Assembly (NCBI GenBank): GCA_019419585.1 | Contig: DXZQ01000011.1 | Location: 19,727-83,726 of the forward strand | Direction of reading: 5' to 3' | Length of the DNA stretch: 64,000 nt | Origin: Collinsella sp. | Lineage (GTDB): Bacteria; Actinomycetota; Coriobacteriia; Coriobacteriales; Coriobacteriaceae | Shown here: positions 1 to 7,385 of the stretch, piece after piece | Layout of the letters: each line of letters begins with the position of its first letter | Numbering within the stretch: position 1 is the first letter of the stretch | The notes under the pieces: generated by a model | What the model saw: the letters and a program-made list of their open reading frames with translations, nothing else | Databases searched by the model: none | Told to the model about the DNA's origin: nothing | Translations under genes and position numbers: made by a program

Positions 1-2
1 CG

Positions 3-638
3 GGCTACGACCATCGCGTCTTCTGCCGTGATGCAAGCGTGGCGAGGCAGCCGGGATCGCTTGTGTACGTGGGTAAGATTTGCTTTAAAAAGGGCGTCGA
101 GTCGCTGGTTCGAGCCGTGTCATTGCCGATTGACGATGACGTCTGCCCATCTGGCTTGGTACTTGTGGGCGGCCGCGGGGACGATGCCGAGTACGCGCGT
201 ATTGAGCGCTTGACCGCGGCCTCGGATGTGCCGGTGACGCTGGCGGGGCGCCTGGATAGCGATGGGCTCGTGCGTGCTTACCGCAGTTCCGACGTCTTTG
301 TGCTGCCTTCGTTTTACGAGGGTCTGCCGCTCGTGACGATCGAGGCCCTCGCGTGCGGCTGCAAAGTTGTGGCGACCGATTTGCCCGGCGTTCGTCCCTG
401 GATGGAGGCGATGCTTCCCGGTGCTCCCGTGACGTGGGTGGCGTCGCCGCGTATGACGGATGTCGACACGCCCGTGGCGGCCGACCTTCCGTTGTTTGAG
501 CGCGCACTGGCAGATGCTATCGCGCAGGCGCTTGCGGCTCCGCCTTCGACGTTCGAGCCGTCGGCGGTCTCTTGGGAAGCGTGCCTGGCGCGTATACTTA
601 AAGTCGTTGATTTGTTGGAAGGGGGTTCGTATGGCTAA
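3..638 (+). CDS. Glycosyltransferase family 4, 5'-truncated by the window edge
   Basis: This is the C-terminal part of a GT-B glycosyltransferase; the reading frame is open to the first base, so the start lies outside the window. Visible features are the start of the nucleotide-sugar domain (YVGKICFKKGVESLVRAV), a mid-domain LVGGRGDDAEY strand and the family 4 donor-binding motif YEGLPLVTIEALACG with its two glutamates spaced as in E-x7-E. It probably transfers a sugar from a nucleotide donor to a lipid or polysaccharide acceptor at the cytoplasmic face of the membrane. The stop codon overlaps the start of selD by 8 bases, which suggests translational coupling, although the functions are unrelated. 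The acceptor and sugar cannot be told from this fragment. Confidence 0.85.
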   Translation, partial: GYDHRVFCRDASVARQPGSLVYVGKICFKKGVESLVRAVSLPIDDDVCPSGLVLVGGRGDDAEYARIERLTAASDVPVTLAGRLDSDGLVRAYRSSDVFVLPSFYEGLPLVTIEALACGCKVVATDLPGVRPWMEAMLPGAPVTWVASPRMTDVDTPVAADLPLFERALADAIAQALAAPPSTFEPSAVSWEACLARILKVVDLLEGGSYG

Positions 639-1680
639 GGACACCATGAGGCTCACGTCCATGACGGCCGCGAGCGGTTGAGCCGCTAAGTTGGCTCCCG
701 GAGCCCTCGCCCAGGTCCTGGGCGACTTACCCAATGTGCATAACGACAACTTGCTCGTGGGGTTCGATACCTCCGACGATGCGAGCGTCTTCCGCGTAGG
801 GGAGAACCTGGGGCTCGTGCAGTCCATCGACTTCTTCCCACCGATGGTCGATGACCCGTTCCTGTTTGGCCAGATCGCTGCGGCCAACTCGCTGTCGGAC
901 ATCTACGCCATGGGCGGGCGGCCGAGCCATGCCATGAACCTGCTTTGCATACCCAGTTGCCTGGGCGTTGAGGTTGCCGGTCAGATTCTGGCGGGCGGTG
1001 CCGATAAGTGCGTCGAGGCGGGTTGCTCCATCGCGGGCGGCCACACCATCAACGACGACGAGCCCAAGTACGGTCTGTCCGTGAGCGGTTTTGTGCCACT
1101 CGACCACATGCTCGCCAACAGCGGCGCACGCGTGGGCGATGTTCTGCTGCTGACCAAGGCGATCGGCTCGGGCATCATCACCACGGCCATTAAGGGCGAG
1201 CTCATCGAGCAGGACGAGGCCGCAGCCATGTTTGACTCGATGTGTACCCTCAACGAGGCCCCGATTCGCCTGGCCGAGGGACTCGAGCTTCACGGCTGCA
1301 CCGACATCACGGGCTTTGGCCTGATCGGGCATGCGTGCGAGATGGCCGAGGGCTCGGGCGTGCAGATTGAACTTGCGTCGGGGGCGGTGCCGCTCTTTGA
1401 CCAGGTGCTCGATATGGCGCGTCTGGGCATTATTCCTGCCGGTGCCTACCGCAACCAGGACTTCTTTGGCCCGCGCGTGGCTGCCGACGAGGACCTGGAG
1501 CCGGGCAGGTTGGATGCGCTGTACGATCCGCAGACCTCGGGCGGTTTGCTCATCGCGGCGCCTGCTGCCGATGTGGATGGGCTTGCGCGTCGCCTGCATG
1601 CCGAGGGGCGCATCGCGGCCGTTGTCGGGCGCGTGTGCGAGGCGGAGCCGGGCGGTCCTGCCGTCCGCGTTGTTCGCTAG
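631..1680 (+). CDS. selD: Selenophosphate synthase SelD, itself a selenoprotein (Sec17)
   Basis: SelD makes selenophosphate from selenide and ATP, the selenium donor for selenocysteine and for selenium cofactors. The gene starts at ATG 631 after GGAAGGGGG and is interrupted in frame by UGA at 679-681. Upstream the frame reads MAKDTMRLTSMTAASG, and after the UGA it continues AAKLAPGAL. The UGA therefore sits at residue 17, where E. coli SelD has its catalytic Cys17, and Lys20 is kept. Reading the UGA as Sec gives 349 residues, normal for the family. Downstream the AIRS-type fold is intact, with DDAS, GGHT and TDITGFGL motifs and the C-terminal DPQTSGGLL. Two short hairpins follow the UGA (see the regulatory entry). 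Next come yedF, DUF3343 and a desulfurase, all selenium-linked. A stop-codon mutation is the alternative, but conservation on both sides makes Sec far more likely. Confidence 0.95.
691..724 (+). promoter_or_regulatory. Candidate bacterial SECIS hairpins of selD
   Basis: Two hairpins lie just downstream of the selD UGA at 679-681. The first pairs 693-696 with 702-705 around a CCCGG loop, about 16-20 bases after the UGA and thus at the usual SECIS distance. The second is a 7-bp perfect stem, 708-714 with 718-724, whose apex reads AGGUC and resembles the GGUC apical loop of the E. coli fdhF SECIS, but it lies further away (about 32 bases). Which one binds SelB cannot be settled by eye. Confidence 0.5.
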
Positions 1681-1741
1681 CCCGCACGTTTATGTAACTG
1701 TTTGCCGTTCTCTAGAACGGCTCTTTCGAAAGGAATTTGCT

Positions 1742-2368
1742 ATGTCTACCAAGATTGAAGTCAATGCCATGGGCGATGCCTGCCCGCTGCCCGTCGTCAA
1801 GACGCTCAAAGCTCTGAAGCAGCTCGATGGCGAGGGCGCCGTCGTGACCTCGGTCGACAACGAGACCGCCGTCAAGAACATCTCCAAGATGGCGCAGGAG
1901 AAAGGCTGCACGGCCTCGGTCGAGAAGGTTTCTGACGCCGAGTGGCACGTGACCGTGGCGACCTCCTGCGCCGTTGCCATGGCCGATCCCGAGCAGGATG
2001 GCGCTGCCTTCTGTGATGCCAGCGCCGGCAAGGGCAGGCTCGTCATTTCCGTCTACACCGACTGCATGGGCCGTGGCGACGACGAGCTGGGCCACAAGCT
2101 CATGAAGGCCTTCATCTTTGCAGTGACGCAGCAGGAGGAGCTGCCCGCGACCATGCTGTTCTACAACGGCGGAGCCAAGCTCACCGTCGAGGGCTCGCCG
2201 GTACTCGACGACCTGAAGGGGCTGGCTGAGCAGGGCGTCGAAATCCTCACCTGTGGCACCTGCCTCGACCACTATGGCATTAAGGACCAGCTTGCCGTGG
2301 GCGAGGTCACGAACATGTATGTGATCGTGGAGAAGATGGAGCAGGCCGTGCGCGTCGTGCGCCCGTAG
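1742..2368 (+). CDS. yedF: YedF-type selenium metabolism protein (TusA domain + DsrE-like domain)
   Basis: This 208-residue protein has an N-terminal SirA/TusA-like domain of about 75 residues with the signature GDACPLPVVKTLKAL, whose cysteine is the expected sulfur or selenium carrier residue. The C-terminal DsrE/F-like domain contains the motif ILTCGTCLDHYG. This two-domain arrangement matches the family annotated as selenium metabolism protein YedF, found with labile-selenium molybdenum hydroxylases. The start is ATG 1742 behind AAAGGAA. It lies 61 bases after selD and runs directly into DUF3343 and the desulfurase, suggesting one selenium-delivery operon. A role in handing persulfide or perselenide to an acceptor is inferred from the family; the substrate is not shown by the sequence. 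Confidence 0.9.
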   Translation: MSTKIEVNAMGDACPLPVVKTLKALKQLDGEGAVVTSVDNETAVKNISKMAQEKGCTASVEKVSDAEWHVTVATSCAVAMADPEQDGAAFCDASAGKGRLVISVYTDCMGRGDDELGHKLMKAFIFAVTQQEELPATMLFYNGGAKLTVEGSPVLDDLKGLAEQGVEILTCGTCLDHYGIKDQLAVGEVTNMYVIVEKMEQAVRVVRP

Positions 2369-2387
2369 CGTATTGGTTGGAGTTGCC

Positions 2388-2639
2388 ATGAGGGAGAAGC
2401 GCCCGGCGCTTGTCATTACGTTTCCCACCACGGCGGCCGCCATGGGTTGCGAGTCCCTGTGCATCGAGCGCGGCCTTCCCGGGCGAACGATTCCCGTGCC
2501 CGGGGAGGTCGCTGCCGGCTGCGGTCTGGCGTGGAAGGCGCTACCTTCGGATGAGGACTTGCTGCGCGGCGAGCTTGCCGCGGCGGGCATTCCCGCCGAG
2601 GGCTATGCCGTGATTGATATGTGGGAGGTCGTGCGATGA
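2388..2639 (+). CDS. DUF3343 small protein, putative Se/S carrier
   Basis: This 83-residue DUF3343 protein has the conserved pattern FPTTAAAMGCESLC near the start and VAAGCGLAWK in the middle, leaving conserved cysteines that could carry sulfur or selenium. ATG 2388 is preferred because TGGTTGGAG precedes it at good spacing; a TTG at 2373 would add five residues. The stop overlaps the start of the next gene (ATGA), so translation is probably coupled to the desulfurase. A second, longer family member lies at 29445. The family is repeatedly seen beside yedF and selD; its biochemical function is unproven. Confidence 0.85.
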   Translation: MREKRPALVITFPTTAAAMGCESLCIERGLPGRTIPVPGEVAAGCGLAWKALPSDEDLLRGELAAAGIPAEGYAVIDMWEVVR

Positions 2640-3775
2640 TCTACCTGGATAACGCGGCGACGACCATGCACAAGCCGCAGACGGTCATCGATGCCGTGAC
2701 GCAGGCGATGTGCTCGCTCGGCAATGCCGGGCGCGGCGCCACGTCGGGTGCCCTCGATGCCGCTCGTACGATTCACGGTTGCCGTGCCAAGTTCGCGCGC
2801 CTTTTAGGTTGCCCGAGGGCGGACCATGTGTGCTTTACGCCCAACTCTACGGCGGCGCTCAACACCGCCATCTGTGGCGTGGTGCGCCCCGGCGACCGCG
2901 TGGTCACGACGGTGCTCGAGCACAACTCCGTGCTGCGTCCGCTCAACCGCCTGGCAGCGGAGCGGGGTGTGACCGTTGAGCATGCGGGCTGTGACGCGAA
3001 CGGCGTGCTCGACTGTGACGAGCTCGAGCGGCTGGTCACGCCCGGTACGCGTGCCGTGGTGGTGACGCATGCCTCTAATGTGACCGGCAACGCGGTCGAC
3101 ATTGCGCGCGTGGCGGCCTTGGCACATGCCGCGGGTGCGCTTGTGATCGTCGATGCCTCGCAGTCTGCCGGTACGGCGCATATCGATATGCAGGCCATGG
3201 GGCTCGACGTGGTGTGCTTTACCGGCCACAAGGGGCTCATGGGCCCGCAGGGCACCGGCGGCCTGGCCGTGGCGGAGGGCGTCGACGTGGCGCCCTGGGC
3301 CATGGGCGGCACGGGCGTGCACAGCTTCGATGCGTTGCAGCCCATGGAGTGGCCCACGCGGCTCGAGGCGGGCACGCTCAACGGTCACGGCATAGCGGGC
3401 CTTTCCGCAGGCCTTGATTTTATCGAGGCACAGGGTGGAGTTGAAGCGATTGCGACTCACGAACGCGCCCTGGCCGATCGCTTTCTCGCCGGTGTTCGTG
3501 AGATTCCGGAAATCAAACTCTACGGTGCCTTCGACCAGTCAGCACGCTCGGCGATCGTCTCGCTCAACGTGGGCAATATCGATTCGGCCGAGATTTCGGA
3601 CGCGCTCATGCAGGGGTGGGGGATTGCGACGCGCCCCGGTGCCCATTGCGCTCCGCTCATGCACCGTGCGCTGGGGACCGAGCGCCAGGGTGTCGTCCGC
3701 TTCTCGTTTGGGTATTTCAACACGACCGAAGAAGTCGACACGGCTATCGATGCTCTGCGCAATTTAGCCTGCTAA
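2636..3775 (+). CDS. Cysteine desulfurase family PLP enzyme (EF2568-like, class V aminotransferase fold)
   Basis: This 379-residue fold-type I PLP enzyme opens with MIYLDNAATTMHKP. It has THASNVTGN and an aspartate in VIVDASQSAG that should contact the PLP ring, and TGHKGLMGPQGTG supplies the PLP lysine at about residue 199. The C-terminal RPGAHCAPLMH contains the expected persulfide-forming cysteine. The family is usually named cysteine desulfurase family protein (E. faecalis EF2568 group). Within selD-yedF operons it is thought to supply sulfur or selenium for the labile-selenium molybdenum cofactor. ATG 2636 is preceded by GGGAGGT and overlaps the DUF3343 stop. A strong terminator follows at 3799-3829. 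Desulfurase versus selenocysteine lyase activity cannot be decided from sequence alone. Confidence 0.88.
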   Translation: MIYLDNAATTMHKPQTVIDAVTQAMCSLGNAGRGATSGALDAARTIHGCRAKFARLLGCPRADHVCFTPNSTAALNTAICGVVRPGDRVVTTVLEHNSVLRPLNRLAAERGVTVEHAGCDANGVLDCDELERLVTPGTRAVVVTHASNVTGNAVDIARVAALAHAAGALVIVDASQSAGTAHIDMQAMGLDVVCFTGHKGLMGPQGTGGLAVAEGVDVAPWAMGGTGVHSFDALQPMEWPTRLEAGTLNGHGIAGLSAGLDFIEAQGGVEAIATHERALADRFLAGVREIPEIKLYGAFDQSARSAIVSLNVGNIDSAEISDALMQGWGIATRPGAHCAPLMHRALGTERQGVVRFSFGYFNTTEEVDTAIDALRNLAC

Positions 3776-3798
3776 AGCTGCTGGACCGTTTATACTTG

Positions 3799-3829
3799 CG
3801 GGACGGGTATTTTGCCCGTCCCGTTTTTG
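3799..3829 (+). terminator. Rho-independent terminator of the selD operon
   Basis: A perfect 9-bp stem, CGGGACGGG (3799-3807) with CCCGTCCCG (3815-3823), closes a 7-base loop and is followed by TTTTTGT. It ends the selD-yedF-DUF3343-desulfurase unit just before brnQ. Confidence 0.9.
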
Positions 3830-3851
3830 TTTCGACCCGAAAGGTGTGCCT

Positions 3852-5210
3852 ATGGCTTCATCCGCCCCGCGCGGTCTGCGTTCCGACCATGTCGTTACTG
3901 TCGGCATTGCGCTGTTCTCGATGCTCTTTGGCGCCGGTAATCTCATTATTCCGCCGCTGCTGGCGCTGCAGGCAGGTTCTGCCACGCCGGTTGCCATGAT
4001 CGGCTTTTTGATTGCCGCTATCGGTCTGCCCGTTATGGGATTTATCGCCGTCGCGCTCGCTGGCACGGCCCGAGAGCTGGCCGGGCGTGTGCATCCTAAG
4101 TTTGGCGAATTCTTCGTTGCGGCGGTCTACCTGGCCATCGGTCCGTGCCTGGCCATTCCGCGCACAAGCTCTACGGCGTTCGAAATGCTGGTGCCGCTGC
4201 TACCCGAGGGCGTTTCGCTCGGCACGGCACGTCTGGTGTTTGCCATCGGGTTCTTCGTCGTCGCGTTTGCGCTCACGCTGCGTCCAGGCGTCATCACGCG
4301 TGTGCTCGGCCGCATTACGGGCCCTGCGCTCATTGCGCTCATCGTGCTGGTCGTGGGTGCTGCCGTGATCTCGCCGCTGGGACCGGCTGCCGCGCCGCAG
4401 GCCCCTTACGATGCCGGTGCTGCCGTGCAGGGCTTTCTGACTGGCTATCAGACCATGGACCTGCTCGCGTCGCTCGCCTTTGGCATCATCATCGCCGAGA
4501 CCATCCACGAGCTGGGTGTTACCGATGACAAGCGCGTGGCCTTTGAGATTTCGCGTTCCGGTGTGATCGCCGGCGTGCTCATGGCTATCATCTACTGCGG
4601 CTTGGGTCTTGCCGGTATGCAGCTCGGCACCGTGATGCCCGACGCTACCAACGGCGCCGCCATCCTCGCCCGTTCTGCCTCCATGCATTTTGGGCTTGCC
4701 GGCACGGTCGTGGTCTTCGCCATCTTCTTCCTTGCCTGCATGAACGTGTGCATCGGCCTCATCAGCTGCTGCTCGCGTTACTTCTGCGAGACGTATGTGG
4801 TTAAAGGGGGAGCGGAGGCCTCCGAGGAGGCCATGCGCCGTCCCTTTGCGGTTCTCGCCTTTGTGTTCGCAGCGTTTTCGTGCGTGCTCTCCAACGTGGG
4901 TCTCGACGTGATCCTCATGTTCTCGGTGCCTATGCTCAACGCCTTGTATCCCGTTGCCATCGTGCTGGTACTGATGGGCCTGGTGCACGGCTTTTGCGAC
5001 GCGCATCCGCAGGTGTGGGTCTGGGTTGGCGGTGTGGTTGCCGTGCAGAGTGTGATCACCTCGGTTCGCGACGCGTTCTTTGCTGGCGCGTGGCTGCCGT
5101 TCGATGCGTTGCCGCTGGCAGATATCGGTGCCGCGTGGGCGCCGGTTGCCGTGGTGGCATTTGTGATCGGTCTGCTCCATAGCCAGTTTGTCGCACATTC
5201 GAGGAGCTAA
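3852..5210 (+). CDS. brnQ: Branched-chain amino acid : cation symporter (LIVCS/BrnQ family)
   Basis: This 452-residue, very hydrophobic protein has about 12 predicted membrane segments and begins the first with VTVGIALFSMLFGAGNLIIPP, typical of BrnQ carriers. The following RTSSTAFEM and the long hydrophobic repeats also fit. It should import leucine, isoleucine and valine with Na+ or H+ across the cytoplasmic membrane. ATG 3852 follows GAAAGG at 7-base spacing; a GTG at 3846 is possible. It stands alone between a terminator and the tRNA promoter, so it is probably monocistronic. Confidence 0.92.
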   Translation: MASSAPRGLRSDHVVTVGIALFSMLFGAGNLIIPPLLALQAGSATPVAMIGFLIAAIGLPVMGFIAVALAGTARELAGRVHPKFGEFFVAAVYLAIGPCLAIPRTSSTAFEMLVPLLPEGVSLGTARLVFAIGFFVVAFALTLRPGVITRVLGRITGPALIALIVLVVGAAVISPLGPAAAPQAPYDAGAAVQGFLTGYQTMDLLASLAFGIIIAETIHELGVTDDKRVAFEISRSGVIAGVLMAIIYCGLGLAGMQLGTVMPDATNGAAILARSASMHFGLAGTVVVFAIFFLACMNVCIGLISCCSRYFCETYVVKGGAEASEEAMRRPFAVLAFVFAAFSCVLSNVGLDVILMFSVPMLNALYPVAIVLVLMGLVHGFCDAHPQVWVWVGGVVAVQSVITSVRDAFFAGAWLPFDALPLADIGAAWAPVAVVAFVIGLLHSQFVAHSRS

Positions 5211-5221
5211 GGCATCAATGC

Positions 5222-5250
5222 TTGCACAGGCGGGGAGTCTCCCCTATAAT
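5222..5250 (+). promoter_or_regulatory. Sigma-70-type promoter for tRNA-Pro/tRNA-Gly
   Basis: TTGCAC (5222-5227) and a perfect TATAAT (5245-5250) are separated by exactly 17 bases, about 50 bases before the tRNA-Pro gene. A small palindrome, GGGGAGTCTCCCC, lies in the spacer. Confidence 0.8.
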
Positions 5251-5301
5251 TTCCTTCGCTTTGGGACACGCAAGGTTTAGACCTTAGCTGCTCAACACCT
5301 T

Positions 5302-5378
5302 CGGGACGTGGCGCAGTTTGGTAGCGCGCCTGCTTTGGGAGCAGGATGTCGCAGGTTCAAATCCTGTCGTCCCGACCA
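5302..5378 (+). tRNA. tRNA-Pro (anticodon TGG)
   Basis: A cloverleaf with a 7-bp acceptor (CGGGACG with CGTCCCG), an anticodon arm CTGCT-TTGGGAG-CAG reading TGG, a T arm GCAGG-TTCAAAT-CCTGT and an encoded CCA end. It is co-transcribed with the tRNA-Gly six bases downstream. Confidence 0.96.
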
Positions 5379-5384
5379 TATCTT

Positions 5385-5458
5385 GCGGGCGTAGTTCAAT
5401 GGTAGAACCCCAGCCTTCCAAGCTGATGACGCGGGTTCGATTCCCGTCGCCCGCTCCA
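5385..5458 (+). tRNA. tRNA-Gly (anticodon TCC)
   Basis: A 74-base cloverleaf: acceptor GCGGGCG with CGCCCGC, anticodon loop CTTCCAA giving TCC, T arm CGGGTTCGATTCCCG and an encoded CCA. Its 3' part is partly duplicated downstream in both orientations (see the repeat at 5441-5706). Confidence 0.96.
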
Positions 5459-5706
5459 TAAGAATTGTTTTAACGGCTTTGGTTTCCTTTGGGGATCAGA
5501 GCTGTTTTCGTTTACGCGCCGGGCGACGGGAATCGAACCCGCCAGGGTGCGGAGCTGAGAAAATGCGTGAGCATTTTCCAGCGCAGCACGCAAGGGCCAA
5601 GGCCCGCAGCGAAACAAGGATTTGCGAAGCAAATCCTTGGACTTCCCGTCGCCCGCTCCATAAGATAGACGAACGGCTCTGCTCCCTTTGGGACCAGAGC
5701 CGTTTT
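5441..5706. repeat. Duplicated and inverted 3' end of tRNA-Gly with its terminator
   Basis: The 3' tip of tRNA-Gly plus its downstream hairpin occurs twice in direct orientation: about 5441-5508 and 5643-5706, both reading TTCCCGTCGCCCGCTCCATA and then an AACGGCT...AGAGCYGTTTT hairpin. Between them, 5518-5545 carries the same tRNA segment inverted (CGGGCGACGGGAATCGAACC). The intervening 100 bases contain two more hairpins (AAAATGC...GCATTTT and AAGGATTTGC...GCAAATCCTT). The second copy has the better terminator: 10-bp stem 5672-5681 with 5695-5704, then TTTT. No protein gene is supported here. Confidence 0.8.
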
Positions 5707-5723
5707 CATATACATGCCGGGGA

Positions 5724-6185
5724 CCCCACATCCCCTCCTAAGTTGCTGTGAAATACGGACTGTCTTTTGGCTTTTGCGGGCCCATTAAAGGCCGGGGTAG
5801 CTAATTTGGAGCGGGCTTTTTGACTGCTCTAGCGATCGGCTGGGAAATGTGGTCAAAAAAGCCCTGCCCCAAAATGACTGGTCTGGTGTTGAGCCACGAA
5901 AGCGGCCCATCTACTACGTTTGGCCCGCAGGGGACGACCATAGCAGCAGTTTCGGAAAATCGGCAAGCCGTCTACCAGCTGTTTTGATATTTCGGATTTC
6001 TGTATGGTCGAGGGTAATCGGTTAAACGTAGTAGATAGGCCCATTTTGTGACGAACAGTAGGATTCGCGGTCCAAGGCTGCCAGTTTCGGATGGCCAACC
6101 TGGAAGTTGCGGTGAATTAATTTCTGAAAAGCGCGAATAAGCCTAATCTAGGAACTATTTCACCGCAACTTAGGAGGGGATGGGG
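5724..6185. repeat. Composite intergenic repeat bounded by a ~30-bp inverted repeat
   Basis: The arm at 5724-5754 and the arm at 6157-6185 are inverted copies (one substitution and a 2-base indel), each ending in TAAGTTGCNGTGAAAT. Inside are three nested palindromes. At 5799-5880 the segment around GCGGGCTTTTTGAC is repeated inverted. At 5893-6051 lies an element with ends GCCACGAAA and TTTTGTGAC and inner arms CTACTACGTTT and AAACGTAGTAG. At 6104-6171 is AAGTTGCGGTGAA with its inverse. Sequences of the same kinds recur at 43799-44086, partly in the opposite orientation. The stretch holds no convincing gene. Confidence 0.8.
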
Positions 6186-6641
6186 TTAGCTGCGGGGGCG
6201 GTGGCGGAGCTTGTCGATGGTGGAGTCGATGCTGCGGCTGCGGGCTTCGGCTGCGGTTTGGCGCTTGCGGCGGTAATCGATCATGCCTTGGATGATGGGC
6301 TTGCCAAAGCTCACGACATCATCGTTGTAGATGGCTGTTCGGGCTGCGAGGAGGCAGTCGGTAAAGTCCATATGGGTCTTGCCAAAGAGTTTGACGGCAA
6401 GGGCGACAACGGTGGGCTCGTCGACCATGACGTCATCGATCAGCCTTTTCATGGCCGCAGCAATCTCAACGCGTGGAACCTTATAGACGTCGCGCAGCGT
6501 GACCACGACGCGCGTGATGATCTCGGGGTAGACACGAGCGGTGCGCGTGGCGATGACCTTGGCGGCGCGCGGCGACAGGACCTCGTCGTCGTCGAGCAGA
6601 TAGCGCAGGATGACGGTCTCGTCGATGATGGTGCTACTCAT
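6186..6641 (-). CDS. PIN-domain protein, probable ribonuclease toxin
   Basis: This 151-residue protein has the acidic residues expected of a PIN nuclease: an early aspartate in the strand IIDETVILRYLLDDD, a central glutamate in the VYPEIITRVV helix and DFTDCLLAAR carrying the conserved acidic pair. It probably cuts RNA in a Mg2+-dependent way when free of antitoxin. Its start overlaps the stop of the upstream antitoxin gene by 8 bases, which supports a coupled toxin-antitoxin pair. Its stop codon lies directly beside the arm of the repeat ending at 6185. The RNA target is unknown. Confidence 0.8.
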   Translation of the reverse strand: MSSTIIDETVILRYLLDDDEVLSPRAAKVIATRTARVYPEIITRVVVTLRDVYKVPRVEIAAAMKRLIDDVMVDEPTVVALAVKLFGKTHMDFTDCLLAARTAIYNDDVVSFGKPIIQGMIDYRRKRQTAAEARSRSIDSTIDKLRHRPRS

Positions 6642-6957
6642 GGATATCTACTTCCTCGGGACCCAAAATCGAATCGTCGCTTTCTGTAGCAAGGTATTCA
6701 ATCCAGGCATTGCGCTCCTTGGAGCGGCGATTGGGGTCCCCATATGCTTTGAGCGATCCATAGGCGGCGGTGCCGTCCTTTGAGCGCACGGCGACCGGCT
6801 GAAAGGGGAGCTTGCGCATCAAAATGCTCTGCGCGACAAATAGACGGACAGCCTCGGCGAGCGATGTGCCCATGGCGTCGTAGAGACGCTCGGCATGGTA
6901 CTTGTCTTCCTCGCGAATGAGCACCTGCAGGATGGCTCGTTTTTGAGTCGATGACAT
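6634..6957 (-). CDS. RelB/DinJ-type antitoxin
   Basis: This 107-residue protein has an N-terminal ribbon-helix-helix-like region (RAILQVLIREEDKYHAERLYDAMGTSLAEAVRLFVAQS) typical of RelB/DinJ antitoxins, which bind operator DNA as dimers. The charged C-terminal tail would wrap the toxin. ATG 6957 is preferred over the GTG at 6960 because GGGAGG then has a 6-base spacing. It precedes and overlaps the PIN toxin gene. Pairing a RelB-like antitoxin with a PIN toxin is a mixed but known kind of combination. Autoregulation from the AT-rich upstream region is likely but not shown. Confidence 0.8.
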   Translation of the reverse strand: MSSTQKRAILQVLIREEDKYHAERLYDAMGTSLAEAVRLFVAQSILMRKLPFQPVAVRSKDGTAAYGSLKAYGDPNRRSKERNAWIEYLATESDDSILGPEEVDIHE

Positions 6958-6960
6958 CAC

Positions 6961-7385
6961 TGGCCTCCCTTAATGAGCGTGCAATATGAATAGTCAAATA
7001 CAGCTTCGGCTAGTAATTGCCAATTTTATAACAACTACTTTATTGCACTCGAGTAATTGAGTATGAACATTATTACAAACGTACTACATCCTTCAGAAGC
7101 GAGCGTGAAATCTTTGTTGGGCGTACGCGTGTAATACACTCGCTTTTATATCCTATTGAGAATAATCCTAACCAGCCCAAACCCCTGCAATACACTCGTA
7201 ATGCAGGGCCTATGCTCAAGTTTACCCCCTGCAACTGCGTATATTTAACCTGTATACCGTTGGAGATATTCTACCGAGTGCCTGTTTCGCCGCATGCTCT
7301 CGATACGCCGATGCCGGACCACGGGCGGTCCGGGGCAACGTCGACAGGGTCTCTCCGGCATGGGATTCAGGAGGGAGTGAACAAC
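6961..7385 (+). promoter_or_regulatory. Intergenic region and structured leader of hydN
   Basis: This 425-base gene-free region lies between the divergent antitoxin gene and hydN. The left part is AT-rich and should hold the promoters. AATACACTCG occurs twice, at 7133-7142 and 7189-7198, the second inside CCTGCA...TGCAGG (7184-7207). Near hydN, 7314-7320 (CCGGACC) can pair perfectly with 7327-7333 (GGTCCGG). Alternatively 7311-7318 (ATGCCGGA) can pair with 7354-7361 (TCCGGCAT), which ends 8 bases before the GGAGGG ribosome site. The two foldings exclude each other, as in a riboswitch or attenuator. It does not match the Moco or other motifs I know. Confidence 0.5.

Noticed and set aside
5396..5731. 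Minus-strand ORF containing GRRESNPRH over the tRNA-Gly region
   Set aside because: This peptide is the well-known false translation of tRNA T-arm sequence; the region is tRNA and repeats.
7301..7372. Known molybdenum cofactor riboswitch
   Set aside because: Position and context would fit, but the sequence does not match the motif as I know it; kept only as an unnamed structured leader.
7212..7385. Longer N-terminus of HydN
   Set aside because: The in-frame extension covers the structured leader, and the family begins just before the first cysteine cluster.
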